The translations under genes and the position numbers were made by a program. Below are positions 33,846-45,758 of a stretch of DNA of 64,000 nucleotides, piece after piece. Positions within the stretch are counted from its first letter, which is position 1, and the number at the start of each line of letters is the position of its first letter. The notes beneath the pieces were generated by a model. That model worked only from the letters and a program-made list of their open reading frames with translations, was not told the DNA's origin and did no database searches. Origin of the DNA: Bacillus sp. THAF10 (lineage in GTDB: Bacteria; Bacillota; Bacilli; Bacillales; Bacillaceae_I); contig NZ_CP045403.1 in assembly GCF_009363695.1 (NCBI RefSeq), positions 3,792,501 to 3,856,500 of the forward strand, given 5' to 3'.

Positions 33846-34703
33846 TTACGCTTTATTGGAAGATCCGAATTCGCGCATTTTTCCTTTTACTGTTTCTTTG
33901 ATCGCATCTCGAGCTGGGCCCAAGTATTTGCGTGGATCGTACTCTTCTGGTTTAGCAGCAAGTGTTTCGCGAACTGCTTTTGCAGAGGAGATTTGGTTTT
34001 CTGTGTTTACGTTAATTTTTGCTGTTCCAAAAGAGATTGCTTTTTGGATGTCATGCGTAGGAATTCCAGTTCCGCCGTGTAGCACTAGTGGTACACCAGC
34101 ACGGTTGTTGATTTCTTCCATCTCTTTGAAGCCAAGGTTTGGTTCACCTTTGTAAGGACCGTGTACGGAGCCAAGAGCTGGAGCAAGGCAATCAATACCA
34201 GTGCGTTTTACTAGCTCTTCACATTCGTTAGGGTCTGCATAGATAACGCCGTCAGCAATAACGTCGTCCTCTTGGCCACCAACCACTCCAAGCTCTGCCT
34301 CAACAGAAACTCCGTGGAAGTGTGCAAGCTCAACAACTTTGGAAGTTGTTTCGATGTTCTCCTCAAATGGATGGTGAGAAGCGTCAATCATTACAGATGT
34401 AAAACCAGCGTGAATCGCTTTTGCACAAGATTCGAAGCTAGAACCGTGGTCTAAGTGAATGGCAACAGGTACAGTTACCCCGTATTCTTCCATTAGCGCT
34501 TTAACCAACGCTACAACGGTTTTAAAGCCACCCATATATCGGCCCGCACCTTCAGAAACACCAAGAATTACTGGTGAGTTTTCCTCTTGTGCTGCTTGAA
34601 GAATTGCTTGCGTGAATTCTAGGTTGTTCAGGTTGAACTGCCCTACTGCATAGCCTTCTGCATTTGCTTTTTTTAGCATTTCTGTCATAGAAACTAAAGG
34701 CAT
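33846..34703 (-). CDS. fbaA: Fructose-bisphosphate aldolase, class II
   Basis: This zinc aldolase of glycolysis and gluconeogenesis has 285 aa. It has the metal-binding signature [11 protein letters not shown], the second His region [10 protein letters not shown], and [17 protein letters not shown] precedes the ATG. With glpX and fsa it forms a sugar-phosphate group around murAB and spo0F. Confidence 0.96.
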   Translation of the reverse strand: MPLVSMTEMLKKANAEGYAVGQFNLNNLEFTQAILQAAQEENSPVILGVSEGAGRYMGGFKTVVALVKALMEEYGVTVPVAIHLDHGSSFESCAKAIHAGFTSVMIDASHHPFEENIETTSKVVELAHFHGVSVEAELGVVGGQEDDVIADGVIYADPNECEELVKRTGIDCLAPALGSVHGPYKGEPNLGFKEMEEINNRAGVPLVLHGGTGIPTHDIQKAISFGTAKINVNTENQISSAKAVRETLAAKPEEYDPRKYLGPARDAIKETVKGKMREFGSSNKA

Positions 34704-34869
34704 GATTACATCCTCCTTATTTTATCCTCACTCCGAAAAGTTTGTTTGTGCGTTTTTGCGCATATCAAAACTAGCTTGACCAAAGGCAAAACTAGTTATG
34801 TATTGGCTAGCAAAATAAACAAAACTTGTCGGAAAATTTTTATCCATTTCCTAGCATATCAACTATAAA

Positions 34870-34903
34870 GAAAAACGGCAACTATGGAAGTATGCCGTTT
34901 TTC
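34870..34903 (-). terminator. Terminator of spo0F
   Basis: An AAAAACGGCA/TGCCGTTTTT stem with a 12-nt loop lies 35 bp after the spo0F stop. Confidence 0.88.
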
Positions 34904-34905
34904 GA

Positions 34906-34919
34906 TGTAAGCGATAACA
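34906..34919. promoter_or_regulatory. cre-like site between spo0F and fbaA
   Basis: TGTAAGCGATAACA matches the CcpA consensus TGWAANCGNTNWCA at every position. It lies between the spo0F stop and its terminator, about 200 bp before fbaA. Confidence 0.5.
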
Positions 34920-34937
34920 CTTAAAAAGTTTTAATAT

Positions 34938-35327
34938 TCAGTTAGATGGCCCTTGTTCAACAGACTGTTTAGGCATATTTTTTCGGACAGCCTCTCTAAT
35001 TTCATCGATATCAAATGGCTTAGCAAAATGCGTAATGGCACCTAGGTCCTTTGATTCTTGGATCATATCCAATTCTCCGTAAGCTGTCATAATGATAACC
35101 TGGATATCAGAATTGATTGCTTTTAGTCTTTTTAAAATTTCAATTCCATCCATACCGGGGATCTTCATGTCCAACAATACTAAGTCCGGTGAATGCTTTT
35201 CAACGATATCGAGTGCCTGGTATCCGTTTGCTGCCTGAAACGTTTGATAGCCCTCTTTCTGGAATACCTCATTAAGCAGTATCCGTATTCCATACTGGTC
35301 ATCTACAATCAGTAATTTTTGCCCCAC
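34938..35327 (-). CDS. spo0F: Sporulation phosphorelay response regulator Spo0F (GTG start)
   Basis: This single-domain receiver passes phosphate from sporulation kinases to Spo0B. It has 129 aa with the phospho-acceptor Asp53 ([13 protein letters not shown]), the acidic pair Asp9-Asp10, and Lys103 (FAKPFD). The sequence [15 protein letters not shown] is nearly identical to B. subtilis. The start is GTG at 35327 after GGGGTG. A perfect sigma-H promoter lies upstream. Confidence 0.97.
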   Translation of the reverse strand: MGQKLLIVDDQYGIRILLNEVFQKEGYQTFQAANGYQALDIVEKHSPDLVLLDMKIPGMDGIEILKRLKAINSDIQVIIMTAYGELDMIQESKDLGAITHFAKPFDIDEIREAVRKNMPKQSVEQGPSN

Positions 35328-35380
35328 CTTTACACCCCATTCTCTAAAAAATAATCAATCCGTTTCCATCCACCCACCTA

Positions 35381-35408
35381 ATTCTACTATAATAGTCTTA
35401 TTTCCTGC
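35381..35408 (-). promoter_or_regulatory. Sigma-H promoter of spo0F
   Basis: On the minus strand GCAGGAAAT (35408-35400), 14 bp, then AGAAT (35385-35381) match the sigma-H consensus RWAGGAxxT-N14-HGAAT with one mismatch. An AGTCGAA, one base off a Spo0A box, lies just upstream near 35412-35418. Both elements are known at B. subtilis spo0F. Confidence 0.8.
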
Positions 35409-35521
35409 TTTTTCGACTGAAATATTTTTAAAAATGGTAAATTTGTTCCTAAAGGTGGAAAATTCTAGAGGATGATTTGGAGGAAAAAGGACATAATTCG
35501 CAAGAGGAGTGTGACAGAGGC

Positions 35522-36052
35522 ATGTTAAAAATATTTACAACCCAGCTACAAGGTATTTTTCAAAAAATTGCCGGTGATGCGGAATTTGCTTTAGAGGATG
35601 GTGCTCGCTTATTAGCCCAAGCGGCTGTGGGAGAAGGGCATATTTATGTTTTCGGAGCTGGAGAAATGAAAGCGGTCGAGGCGGAAGCGGTCGAGGGAGC
35701 GGAACCACTAGGGAAAGTTCGCCTACTTTCCGAGTTAAACAGTTATCACGACCTGCTTGATACCGACCGCGCCTTGATTATTAGCCGCTTTTCGACGGAT
35801 GAGGAAGCGGTGAATACGGCAAAAGCCTTACGTGAGCTTGGAGTGGAGATAGTTGGAATGTCAACTGTGATGGAGGGTGCGGAAACACTCGATAAGCTAG
35901 TTGATGTACATATCGATTTAAAGCTGAAAAAACCGTTAATCCCCGGCGATGATGGTGAGCGGTTTGGCTTCCCTAGCAGTATGGTCGCTTTGTATGCCTA
36001 TTTTGGCTTGGCGTTTACATTGCGGGAGATGTTGGAGGAAGTGGAGGATTGA
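35522..36052 (+). CDS. ywjG: DUF2529 family protein YwjG
   Basis: This conserved Bacillus protein of unknown function has 176 aa with a SIS-like pattern (GHIYVFGAGEMKAVEAEAV, RALIISRFSTDEEAV, FPSSMVALYAYFGLAFTL). The ATG at 35522 gives MLKIFTTQLQGIF, the family start, but its ribosome site is poorly spaced. A TTG at 35477 with AGAGG upstream is an alternative giving 191 aa. It is divergent from spo0F. Confidence 0.8.
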   Translation: MLKIFTTQLQGIFQKIAGDAEFALEDGARLLAQAAVGEGHIYVFGAGEMKAVEAEAVEGAEPLGKVRLLSELNSYHDLLDTDRALIISRFSTDEEAVNTAKALRELGVEIVGMSTVMEGAETLDKLVDVHIDLKLKKPLIPGDDGERFGFPSSMVALYAYFGLAFTLREMLEEVED

Positions 36053-36094
36053 GGTTGCTGGTTGGAACCTGGTTTGATGTCAAATATGAGGTTT

Positions 36095-36195
36095 GGCATC
36101 AACTCGGGGGTTTTTGGCACGAACTCGAGGTGTTTTGGCACGAACTCGGGTCATTTCCGCACGAACTCCCCTCATTTTGGCACGAACTTTTTAAA
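36095..36195. repeat. Tandem array of five GGCACGAACTCGG-type units, period 21 bp
   Basis: AACTC/AACTT recurs exactly at 36101, 36122, 36143, 36164 and 36185. It lies in the convergent gap between ywjG and pyrG. Confidence 0.88.
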
Positions 36196-36274
36196 ACGGA
36201 GAGCGGAAACGATATTTTTCCCCATAAAATACCTAAATTCCACCATCATTTTACCTAACATCAACAAAAATAAG

Positions 36275-36314
36275 AAAAGCGTGCTGACCTTTATTGGCCA
36301 GCACGCCTTTTTTT
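36275..36314. terminator. Bidirectional terminator between ywjG and pyrG
   Basis: A GCGTGCTG/CAGCACGC stem (36279-36286, 36299-36306) is flanked by A-rich and T7 tracts. A second GTCTCT/AGAGAC stem near 36389-36410 lies closer to the pyrG stop. Confidence 0.85.
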
Positions 36315-36444
36315 ATTCAAAAGCAGCGAACTTTGCTGCCGAACTCGCTTTTTTTCCAAAATGCAGCGGGTTTTGCTGCTGAGCACAATAGTCTCTTTCA
36401 AAAACAGAGACGCATTGCACCCGAGCTTACCTAGAATCTAAAAG

Positions 36445-38121
<1,677 letters not shown>

Positions 38122-38220
38122 TCACCTTTTTTTATCATTAGTCAAAAACCAGAAATTCATGAAGGAAAATAATGAAGCTGGCCTTTTTTTGAAGGCACAG
38201 CATCCATTCGGTTATTCACT

Positions 38221-38314
38221 AAAAAATAAAAAACGCCCCACTTACCACTGTTTTAGCAGTAAGGGGAGCGTGTATATAATCCGTTCATTATACGTGTCCT
38301 ATTTTAAGGAGCCC
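38221..38314 (-). promoter_or_regulatory. pyrG leader attenuator (reiterative-transcription type)
   Basis: The predicted transcript begins GGGCTCC at 38314. A terminator (CGCTCCCCTTAC 38270-38259 pairing with GTAAGTGGGGCG 38245-38234, then U6) follows 44-80 nt later. In B. subtilis pyrG, low CTP stalls polymerase after GGG, extra G residues are added, and the poly-G tail pairs with the pyrimidine side of the terminator to prevent it. The GGGC start and CUCCCC stem here provide the same parts. Confidence 0.85.
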
Positions 38315-38321
38315 AAAAAAG

Positions 38322-38350
38322 ATTCTACCGAGTTGCAGGCAAAAAGTCAA
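38322..38350 (-). promoter_or_regulatory. Promoter of pyrG
   Basis: The minus strand has TTGACT (38350-38345), 17 bp, TAGAAT (38327-38322), then 7 nt to the GGG start. Confidence 0.85.
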
Positions 38351-38354
38351 GGAC

Positions 38355-38402
38355 AAAAAAACACTCTACTCATCAGGTACGAACCTGAAAAATAGAGTGC
38401 TT
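38355..38402 (-). terminator. Terminator of rpoE
   Basis: A CACTCTA/TAGAGTG stem with inner CAGGT/ACCTG is followed by TTTTTTT on the minus strand, directly upstream of the pyrG promoter. Confidence 0.88.
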
Positions 38403-38419
38403 TGCTTTGTTCTCTATGA

Positions 38420-38974
38420 TTAGAGTTTTTCTTCCTCATCTTCATCGCTGGACTCTTCGTCTTCGTCATCGATGTCGTCGTACTCTTCTTCGTCTTCGAT
38501 TAAATCGTCCTCGAAGTCTTCGTCATCATCGCTGTCATCTTCGTCCACATCGGCTTCTTCTTCTTCCACTTCGTCATCCTCTTCGTAATCGTCAAGGTCG
38601 TCGAATTCCAACTCTTCTTCATCAAGGTCTTCGAAGTCCTCGTCCAAGTCATCCTCGTCCGCCTTCTTCGCCTTCTTCTTCTTGCTTTTTACTTGAGGAG
38701 TTGTTTCCTCTTCAATTTGATCATAAGGATACCATGCACGAAGTCCCCATTGGTTTTCTCCAACACAAATGAAACGGCCGTCAATATTCAGGTCAGTGTA
38801 GAATTGAGAGAGCTTGCCTTTAAGGTCTTCATCTGTAAAACCTGTCAGATCTTTGATCTCCGCTACTAATTCTGAAAAAGTGACTGATTGCTTTTTTTCA
38901 TAAAAAATTGCTGTAGCAATCTCGATCAATGACATTTCTTTCAACTCTTCTGATGTTAGATTCTTTAATGCCAA
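38420..38974 (-). CDS. rpoE: RNA polymerase delta subunit (TTG start)
   Basis: This Gram-positive RNA polymerase subunit increases transcript release and specificity. Residues 1-90 form the HARE-type domain (SEELKEMSLIEIATAIFYE, FYTDLNIDGRFICVGENQWGLR). A Lys-rich KSKKKKAKKA stretch is followed by a ~75-residue almost purely acidic tail. The TTG at 38974 is chosen because it gives the family N-terminus and has AAAGG ten bases upstream; a GTG and a TTG further 5' are less likely. The length is 184 residues. Confidence 0.94.
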   Translation of the reverse strand: MALKNLTSEELKEMSLIEIATAIFYEKKQSVTFSELVAEIKDLTGFTDEDLKGKLSQFYTDLNIDGRFICVGENQWGLRAWYPYDQIEEETTPQVKSKKKKAKKADEDDLDEDFEDLDEEELEFDDLDDYEEDDEVEEEEADVDEDDSDDDEDFEDDLIEDEEEYDDIDDEDEESSDEDEEEKL

Positions 38975-39144
38975 TGTCTGCACATCCTTTCTATGTATAT
39001 ATAAAGTCAATTAATAATGTATTCCTAGAAAAATCCATACCATTCATTATAAACAAATTCTTATTGTTTAATCCAGCATAATTTGTTCTTTTCCATGAAA
39101 ATATGAAAAAAGGGAGATATGGCATCTCCCTAGGGTAAAATGAC

Positions 39145-39275
39145 GCTGATGATTTCCGCAAATGGCTGCGCGTCCGCGGGGCGGTCCGTGAGCCTCCTCG
39201 GGCTTTCGCCCTGCAGGGTCTCACGAGACGCGCTATTTCCCGCTGGAGTCTTCGCCATTTGCTCCAATCATCAGC
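39145..39275. repeat. Dispersed palindromic repeat family A, full copy
   Basis: This 131-bp element has outer 10-bp arms GCTGATGATT/AATCATCAGC, a second 9-bp arm GCAAATGGC/GCCATTTGC, and an inner GTGAG/CTCAC stem with a GGGC-TTTC-GCCC hairpin. It lies between icmF and rpoE. Confidence 0.9.
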
Positions 39276-39330
39276 TGGTTACTGCAAAACATGAATTGCA
39301 GAATTTATTTCTTAATGAATTTATCTAAGT

Positions 39331-42300
39331 TTACATATTCCGTCTAAACTGCCCGCCGACTTGGTAGAGGGCGGTGGTGATTTGACCTAGGCTGGCGACT
39401 TTGACGGTTTCCATGAGTTCTTCGAAGATGTTGCCACCGCTAATTGCCACTTGTTGAAGGCGTTCTAAGGCTTCCTCAACATTATCTGAATTGCGCTCTT
39501 TGAAGGCAGTCAGATTGTGAATTTGCGTTTGTTTTTCCTCTTCTGTTGAACGTGCTAGCTCAATGTCGTTCAATTCGTCCTCACTTGGCGGATTTGGGTT
39601 TTTGTAGGTGTTCACGCCGATAATTGGCAGCTCACCTGTATGCTTTTTCATTTCGTAGTACATCGATTCGTCTTGAATTTTTCCGCGTTGGTACTGCGTT
39701 TCCATCGCGCCAAGGACACCGCCGCGGTCGTTCAGGCGTTCAAACTCCTGTAGCACCATTTCTTCCACTAGGTCGGTTAGCTCTTCCACAATAAAGGAGC
39801 CTTGAAGTGGGTTCTCGTTTTTCGCTAAGCCGTGTTCTTTTGTAATAATCATTTGAATGGCCATTGCGCGACGCACGGATTCTTCTGTTGGCGTGGTAAT
39901 AGCCTCGTCATATGCATTGGTGTGCAACGAGTTACAATTATCCTGCAGCGCCATTAATGCTTGTAGTGTTGTGCGGATATCGTTAAAGTCGATTTCCTGT
40001 GCATGCAAGGAGCGACCGGAAGTTTGGATATGGTACTTTAGCTTTTGGCTGCGCTCGTTCGCCTTGTATTTATTTTTCATGACAGTAGACCAGATGCGGC
40101 GTGCGACACGGCCGATTACCGTGTATTCTGGGTCCAGTCCGTTACTGAAGAAGAACGATAGATTTGGTGCAAAATCATCGATGTTCATGCCGCGGCTCAA
40201 GTAGTACTCCACATACGTGAAGCCATTTGCTAACGTAAAGGCCAATTGCGTGATTGGATTTGCGCCTGCTTCTGCGATATGGTATCCAGAAATGGACACA
40301 GAGTAGTAATTTCGTACCTTTTTATCGATAAAATACTGCTGAATATCCCCCATCACACGCAGTGCAAATTCTGTGGAGAAGATGCAGGTGTTCTGGCCTT
40401 GGTCTTCTTTTAGAATATCTGCCTGCACCGTACCGCGAACGGTTTGCAACGTTACTGCTTTCACTTCTGCATATTCTTCTACTGTCAGGATGCGACCAAG
40501 CTCTTCCTCGCGCTTTTGTACCTGTTGGTCGATAGCAGTGTTCATGAACATGGCCAGGATAACTGGTGCTGGTCCGTTGATCGTCATGGAAACAGAGGTG
40601 CTTGGAGCGCACAGGTCAAAGCCTGCGTACAGCTTTTTCATGTCATCTAACGTACAAATGCTCACGCCGCTGTTACCCACTTTTCCATAGATGTCTGGAC
40701 GTTCTGCTGGATCTTCCCCGTATAGGGTAACAGAGTCAAAGGCCGTACTTAAGCGCTTCGCATCGTCATCCTTACTTAAATAATGGAAGCGGCGGTTCGT
40801 ACGTTCTGGTGTTCCTTCGCCGGCAAATTGGCGCTTTGGATCCTCTCCTTCCCGCTTGAACGGGAACACACCTGCTGTATAAGGAAATTCGCCTGGTACA
40901 TTTTCGCGATACACCCATTTCAGGATTTCCCCGTAATCCACATACTTTGGAAGCACAACCTTTGGAATCGCAAGGCCAGATAAGCTTTTTGTCGTTAGCT
41001 TGGTGATGATTTCCTTGTCTCGAATTTTAGTCACAAACTGATCGCCAGAATACTTCTCTTTTTTCTCTTCCCAGCCTGCTAAAATTTTGCGAGATTCGCT
41101 TGTTAATTTTTCTTCGTACTCACGGCGCAGCTCTGCAAGGGACGCCACAAGCTCTTCGTTTCCGACACTACCAGCAGCTTCCATCGCACCATCGAGCTGG
41201 AACAATTTGCGGGCAAGCTCGACCTGCTCCCCTGCCATACGGTGATAGCTACGGACGGTATCGCTGATTTCACGTAAATAATAACGGCGGTCGTTTGGAA
41301 TGATGACGTTTTGTTTTTCCACGTCTTTTGATACTGGCAGGCTGGAGCTGTAGTTAGAGCCTGTTTTTTCGTTCATTAGATTTAAAAGTGCGGCAAATAG
41401 GGTGTTCGTGCCAAGGTCGTTAAATTGGCTGGCAATCGTACCATACACCGGCATCTCATCAAGCTCTTGGTCCCAAAGCAAGCGGCTGCGCTGGTATTGC
41501 TTTTGCACTTGACGCTTCGCATCCTCAGAGCCCTTGCGCTCAAACTTGTTGATGACAATAAGGTCTGCATAATCAATCATGTCAATTTTTTCGAGCTGTG
41601 ATGGTGCCCCAAATTCGCTCGTCATCACATACATGGAGATGTCACAAATCTCGGTAATGCCTGCATCCCCCTGCCCGATTCCGCTCGTCTCAACAATGAT
41701 TAAGTCAAAGCCAGCCGCTTTTGTCACAGCGATGGCATCGGTAATGGCTAAGGAAAGCTCTGATCTAGAGCCACGGGTTGCCAAGGAACGCATGTATACG
41801 CGTGGATTAAAGATGGCGTTCATGCGAATTCGGTCACCAAGCAAGGCCCCGCCAGTTTTTTGCTTCGTTGGGTCAATAGAGAGAATCGCTACTTTTTTAT
41901 CCGGTACTTCGTTGATGAAACGGCGAATCAATTCGTCTGTTAGCGAGCTTTTCCCCGCTCCACCTGTACCGGTAATCCCTAGCACGGGTACCGTTTTTTG
42001 TTTTTCTTTTACCTTCGCAAGGGCAGTTTGAGCCGCCGCTGCGACTTCCTCATTCGGTGTCGCCTGAAGCTCGGCAAGGGAAATCAGCTTAGCAATTGCC
42101 TGATGATTGTCGGCCTCTAAGCGTTCTACTTCATCTCCAAGCGATTTGACCGTAACAAAATCACATTCCTTCAGCATCGAGTTAATCATGCCTTGCAGTC
42201 CGTGCTCTCTGCCATCCTCTGGCGAAAAGATGCGTGCAATTCCGTAAGCATGTAGTTCTTTTATTTCACTAGGAATGATCACTCCTCCACCGCCGCCGTA

Positions 42301-42582
42301 AATGCGGATATGGGAAGCACCTTTTTCCTTTAGCAAATCGTACATGTATTTAAAGTATTCGACGTGTCCGCCCTGATAGGAGGAAATCGCAATCCCCTGG
42401 ACATCCTCTTGAATTGCTGCGTTCACAATCTCTTCTACAGAACGGTTATGGCCGAGGTGAATGACCTCTGCTCCACTTGCCTGTATGATGCGACGCATGA
42501 TGTTAATGGAGGCGTCATGCCCGTCAAAAAGACTTGAAGCTGTCACAAAACGAATATGGTTAGTTGGACGATAAACTTCCAT
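39331..42582 (-). CDS. icmF: Fused isobutyryl-CoA mutase (IcmF)
   Basis: This adenosylcobalamin enzyme interconverts isobutyryl-CoA and butyryl-CoA. Its 1083 residues contain in order: B12-binding domain (1-~140, DGHDASIN with base-off His22, and YGGGGGVI), a MeaB-like G-protein chaperone (~200-420, P-loop GTGGAGKSS at 205-213), a linker, and the CoA-binding mutase domain (~560-1083, [22 protein letters not shown]). AAAGGGGGAG precedes the ATG, which overlaps the TetR gene by 23 bp. It links valine or branched fatty acid breakdown with the beta-oxidation genes upstream. Confidence 0.95.
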   Translation of the reverse strand: MEVYRPTNHIRFVTASSLFDGHDASINIMRRIIQASGAEVIHLGHNRSVEEIVNAAIQEDVQGIAISSYQGGHVEYFKYMYDLLKEKGASHIRIYGGGGGVIIPSEIKELHAYGIARIFSPEDGREHGLQGMINSMLKECDFVTVKSLGDEVERLEADNHQAIAKLISLAELQATPNEEVAAAAQTALAKVKEKQKTVPVLGITGTGGAGKSSLTDELIRRFINEVPDKKVAILSIDPTKQKTGGALLGDRIRMNAIFNPRVYMRSLATRGSRSELSLAITDAIAVTKAAGFDLIIVETSGIGQGDAGITEICDISMYVMTSEFGAPSQLEKIDMIDYADLIVINKFERKGSEDAKRQVQKQYQRSRLLWDQELDEMPVYGTIASQFNDLGTNTLFAALLNLMNEKTGSNYSSSLPVSKDVEKQNVIIPNDRRYYLREISDTVRSYHRMAGEQVELARKLFQLDGAMEAAGSVGNEELVASLAELRREYEEKLTSESRKILAGWEEKKEKYSGDQFVTKIRDKEIITKLTTKSLSGLAIPKVVLPKYVDYGEILKWVYRENVPGEFPYTAGVFPFKREGEDPKRQFAGEGTPERTNRRFHYLSKDDDAKRLSTAFDSVTLYGEDPAERPDIYGKVGNSGVSICTLDDMKKLYAGFDLCAPSTSVSMTINGPAPVILAMFMNTAIDQQVQKREEELGRILTVEEYAEVKAVTLQTVRGTVQADILKEDQGQNTCIFSTEFALRVMGDIQQYFIDKKVRNYYSVSISGYHIAEAGANPITQLAFTLANGFTYVEYYLSRGMNIDDFAPNLSFFFSNGLDPEYTVIGRVARRIWSTVMKNKYKANERSQKLKYHIQTSGRSLHAQEIDFNDIRTTLQALMALQDNCNSLHTNAYDEAITTPTEESVRRAMAIQMIITKEHGLAKNENPLQGSFIVEELTDLVEEMVLQEFERLNDRGGVLGAMETQYQRGKIQDESMYYEMKKHTGELPIIGVNTYKNPNPPSEDELNDIELARSTEEEKQTQIHNLTAFKERNSDNVEEALERLQQVAISGGNIFEELMETVKVASLGQITTALYQVGGQFRRNM

Positions 42583-43216
42583 GTTTCACACTCTCCCCCT
42601 TTGTAATTCCGTGCAATAATAAGTCAATTTGGCCTTCAATATACGTTTCTAACCCGAATTGCTTGTGGAGCACCCAGCGTCGGAAGCCCCACATTTGGCC
42701 TTGAACGAAAATATTATGAGCCGTAAGCTGAATTTCCTGTTCCTCCATGTTGATGCCTTCTGCGGTGATGCAATTGCGGATCACCTGCTCGAACATCGCC
42801 ACCATCGCAAGCTCCTTGTTCAACACGTACGGAAGCGCATCCTTTGATAAGGACTTTGCCTCCTGGTACATCACAAGCACCTCATCCTGCATTTCATCCA
42901 TCACACGGAAATAGTAGCGCATGGCGGACTTCAGGCTCTCAAGGTTGCCGCGCTTCATATCAAGCTCCTGCTGCAGCCGCTCCCCTACCTGATCATAAAT
43001 TCGGTCACAAACAAGGTAGAGAACGTCTTCTTTTGTGCGAATGTATTCATAAAGCGTGCCAATACTAAAGCCCGCTTCTTTGGCAATTTCTCGTGTAGTC
43101 GTGCGGTGAAAGCCTTTTTCTTTAAAAAGACTCACCGCCCCTTTAATCATTTGATCGCGGCGCTTTTCAATCAGCCGCTCGTCTTTAACGGATGCATGTA
43201 CTTGGCGTTTTTTCAT
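42560..43216 (-). CDS. TetR-family regulator of acyl-CoA genes
   Basis: This 218-residue repressor has an N-terminal helix-turn-helix ([40 protein letters not shown] in pattern, residues ~20-65) and a C-terminal ligand domain. It resembles FadR/YsiA-type regulators that release DNA on binding acyl-CoA; the ligand is inferred from context. The ATG at 43216 follows AGGTG by nine bases. It lies between acyl-CoA dehydrogenase and icmF; likely operators lie at 47854-47875 and 50541-50558. Confidence 0.88.
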   Translation of the reverse strand: MKKRQVHASVKDERLIEKRRDQMIKGAVSLFKEKGFHRTTTREIAKEAGFSIGTLYEYIRTKEDVLYLVCDRIYDQVGERLQQELDMKRGNLESLKSAMRYYFRVMDEMQDEVLVMYQEAKSLSKDALPYVLNKELAMVAMFEQVIRNCITAEGINMEEQEIQLTAHNIFVQGQMWGFRRWVLHKQFGLETYIEGQIDLLLHGITKGESVKHGSLSSN

Positions 43217-43232
43217 CCTGTTATTCACCTAC

Positions 43233-44372
43233 TTACTTAGTAAGCATTCTAGAGATAACGAGACGTTGGATTTCTTGGGTACCTTCATAGATTTGGGTGA
43301 TTTTCGCATCCCTCATGTAGCGCTCTACTGGATAATCCTTCGTATAGCCATAGCCACCGAATACTTGAACCGCTTCTGTTGTTACCTTCATCGCCGTGTC
43401 TCCTGCTAACAACTTAGACATCGCAGACTCTAAGCCGTAGCTTAAGCCTTCGGACTCTCTCCAAGCAGCTTGATAGGTTAATAATCTAGAAGCTTCAACG
43501 GTTGTCGCCATGTCAGCCAGTTTAAAAGAAACACCCTGTTGCGCTGCGATTGGCTTTCCGAACTGAACGCGCTCTTTTGCATAAGCAACAGCCGCATCGA
43601 GTGCACCTTGGGCGATCCCTACAGCTTGTGCGGCAATCCCGTTACGTCCACCATCAAGGGTCGTCATCGCTACCTTAAAGCCTTCCCCTTCTGCTCCTAG
43701 CATGTTTTCTTTTGGCACACGGCAGTCTTCAAAGATGATTTCCGTTGTTGGTGAGGAACGAATGCCGAGCTTTTGTTCTTTTTTCCCGACGCTAAAGCCT
43801 GGGAAGTCCGCTTCGATGATGAATGCGCTCGTGCCTTTGTGCTTGCTGGACGGATCCGTTACTGCAAACACTACATAGATGTCGGCAATGCCGCCGTTGG
43901 TGATGAAAATTTTCGAACCGTTTAAAATATAGTGATCGCCATCTAATTTAGCTGTTGTCCGCATGCCGCCCGCATCTGATCCTGAACCTGGCTCCGTTAA
44001 GCCATAGCCGCCAATGCTTGTTCCTTGTGCTAGTGGCACCAAATATTTCTGCTTTTGCTCTTCTGTTCCGTATTTATAAATCGGCCAGCTCGCTAGTGAA
44101 GTGTGAGCGGATAGAGTTACTCCTGTTGATGCACACACACGGGATAATTCTTCTACCGCGATACAATAGGCAAGGTAGTCACTGCCGATTCCGCCGTACT
44201 CTTCTGGAAACGGAATTCCCGTTAAACCTAGGTCCGCCATCTTTTTGAAAATATCCATATCAAAGCGCTCTTCCTCGTCACGCTCAGCTGCTGTTGGCTC
44301 GACTTCGTTTTTTGCGAAATCGCGCACCATTTTGCGAATCATTTCATGCTCTTCTGAAAGTTGAAAGTTCAT
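43233..44372 (-). CDS. Acyl-CoA dehydrogenase (first paralogue)
   Basis: This FAD enzyme performs the first step of beta-oxidation. It has 379 aa, with the flavin-binding [13 protein letters not shown] and FITNGG, and the catalytic Glu in [15 protein letters not shown]. It is about half identical to the neighbour at 44428-45564, suggesting local duplication. AAGGGGAG precedes the ATG. Chain-length preference is unknown; similar to AcdA/MmgC-type short-chain enzymes. Confidence 0.93.
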   Translation of the reverse strand: MNFQLSEEHEMIRKMVRDFAKNEVEPTAAERDEEERFDMDIFKKMADLGLTGIPFPEEYGGIGSDYLAYCIAVEELSRVCASTGVTLSAHTSLASWPIYKYGTEEQKQKYLVPLAQGTSIGGYGLTEPGSGSDAGGMRTTAKLDGDHYILNGSKIFITNGGIADIYVVFAVTDPSSKHKGTSAFIIEADFPGFSVGKKEQKLGIRSSPTTEIIFEDCRVPKENMLGAEGEGFKVAMTTLDGGRNGIAAQAVGIAQGALDAAVAYAKERVQFGKPIAAQQGVSFKLADMATTVEASRLLTYQAAWRESEGLSYGLESAMSKLLAGDTAMKVTTEAVQVFGGYGYTKDYPVERYMRDAKITQIYEGTQEIQRLVISRMLTK

Positions 44373-44427
44373 TTTTCGTTCTCCCCTTGGTGGAGGGCTT
44401 TGTCAAAGTGCCCTCGTCGTTTATTTT

Positions 44428-45564
44428 TTAGTTCATTAAATGCTTGCCAATAACAATGCGTTGAATCTCACTTGTACCCTCGTAAATCTCGCACACTTTT
44501 GCATCTCGGAAGTAGCGTTCCACCGGATAATCCTTCGTGTAGCCGTAGCCGCCAAACACCTGTACCGCTTCAATGGCCACGTTCATTGCTGTTTGGGAGG
44601 CAAAAAGCTTTGCCATTGATGCTTCTTTCCCACACGGCTTGCCAAGCGAGCGCAAATGGGCGGCGCGATACGTTAGGAGTCTCGCACCCTCCACAGAGGT
44701 CGCCATGTCTGCCAGTTTAAAAGAAACACCCTGCTGTGCGGCGATTGGTTTGCCGAACTGGACGCGTTCTTTTGCATAAGCGGTTGCCGCTTGTGTTGCC
44801 GCCTCGGCTATACCTAGAGATTGAGCAGCAATGCCAATTCGCCCGACATCCAAGTTCGCCATTGCTATTTTAAAGCCTTCCCCTTCTTGGCCAAGTAAGT
44901 TTTCTACTGGTACCTTCATATCCTCAAAGGTAAGCTGCAGGGTTTTCGAGCCGTGCAGTCCCATTTTGTGTTCATCTTTTCCGATTACAAAGCCTGGCGT
45001 ATCCTTTTCCACGATAAAAGCAGATACCCCTTTTGAGCCAAGCTCTGGATTGGTGGATGCGAACACAATATACGTGTCTGCCTCTCCGCCATTGGTGATA
45101 AATACCTTTGAGCCATTCACAACATAGTGGTCACCTTGACGAATCGCGCGCGTTTTCAAGCTACCCGCATCCGAACCAGCACTAGGCTCGGTTAAGCAAA
45201 ACGCTCCGAGATATTCCCCTGTAGCGAGCTTTGTAACATATTTTTGTTTCTGATCTTCGGTACCAAAATAAAGAATGGGGTTCGTACCAACGGATGTATG
45301 CACAGATAAGATTACCCCCACTGTCGCACTCACACGGGACAGTTCGTTAATCGCGATAATGTAGGAAGTAAAGTCCATGCCAGAGCCGCCGTACTCTTCC
45401 GGTATTGTCATTCCCATTAGGCCTAGGTCGGCCATTTTGCGGAGGATTTCACGAGGAAATTCCCCCTCCTCCATTTTTTCCACAAATGGTGCTATTTCTG
45501 TTTCGGCGAAGTCGCGCACCATTTTGCGCACCATTTCCTGCTCTTCCGTAAAACGTAAGTTCAT
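44428..45564 (-). CDS. Acyl-CoA dehydrogenase (second paralogue)
   Basis: This 378-residue acyl-CoA dehydrogenase has [22 protein letters not shown] and the catalytic Glu in [15 protein letters not shown]. The ATG at 45564 is preceded by AGGAGAGGGG; the longer frame to 45615 adds a non-family leader. It and its paralogue share long identical stretches (for example [20 protein letters not shown]). Confidence 0.93.
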   Translation of the reverse strand: MNLRFTEEQEMVRKMVRDFAETEIAPFVEKMEEGEFPREILRKMADLGLMGMTIPEEYGGSGMDFTSYIIAINELSRVSATVGVILSVHTSVGTNPILYFGTEDQKQKYVTKLATGEYLGAFCLTEPSAGSDAGSLKTRAIRQGDHYVVNGSKVFITNGGEADTYIVFASTNPELGSKGVSAFIVEKDTPGFVIGKDEHKMGLHGSKTLQLTFEDMKVPVENLLGQEGEGFKIAMANLDVGRIGIAAQSLGIAEAATQAATAYAKERVQFGKPIAAQQGVSFKLADMATSVEGARLLTYRAAHLRSLGKPCGKEASMAKLFASQTAMNVAIEAVQVFGGYGYTKDYPVERYFRDAKVCEIYEGTSEIQRIVIGKHLMN

Positions 45565-45599
45565 TGCTTTTGACCCCTCTCCTGCTGTCTTTAATGTTG

Positions 45600-45755
45600 A
45601 AGGCTGTTCTCTCAAACTTTGTTGCTCTGCGCTAACGTAATCACATTTGCCGTCGTGCTCTTTTCGTTGAAGGAGAAATTTTTTTCCTAAGAAAAAGTCC
45701 TACAGCAGACTTTTTCTTAGGTTTTAGCAACAATCTTCTAGAAAAGAACCTAGTT
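45600..45755. repeat. Dispersed repeat family B, copy 2
   Basis: TTGTTGCT (45617 region) and AGCAACAA near 45727 form the outer arms. The GTGCTCTTTTCGT core is shared, and an internal perfect 14-bp stem (CCTAAGAAAAAGTC with its complement, ~45686-45720) is specific to this copy. It separates the hbd and acyl-CoA dehydrogenase genes. Confidence 0.75.
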
Positions 45756-45758
45756 GGA

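Noticed and set aside
38975-39330. Additional gene between icmF and rpoE
   Set aside because: The short frames overlap repeat family A and lack ribosome sites; the gap holds only the repeat and the rpoE promoter region.
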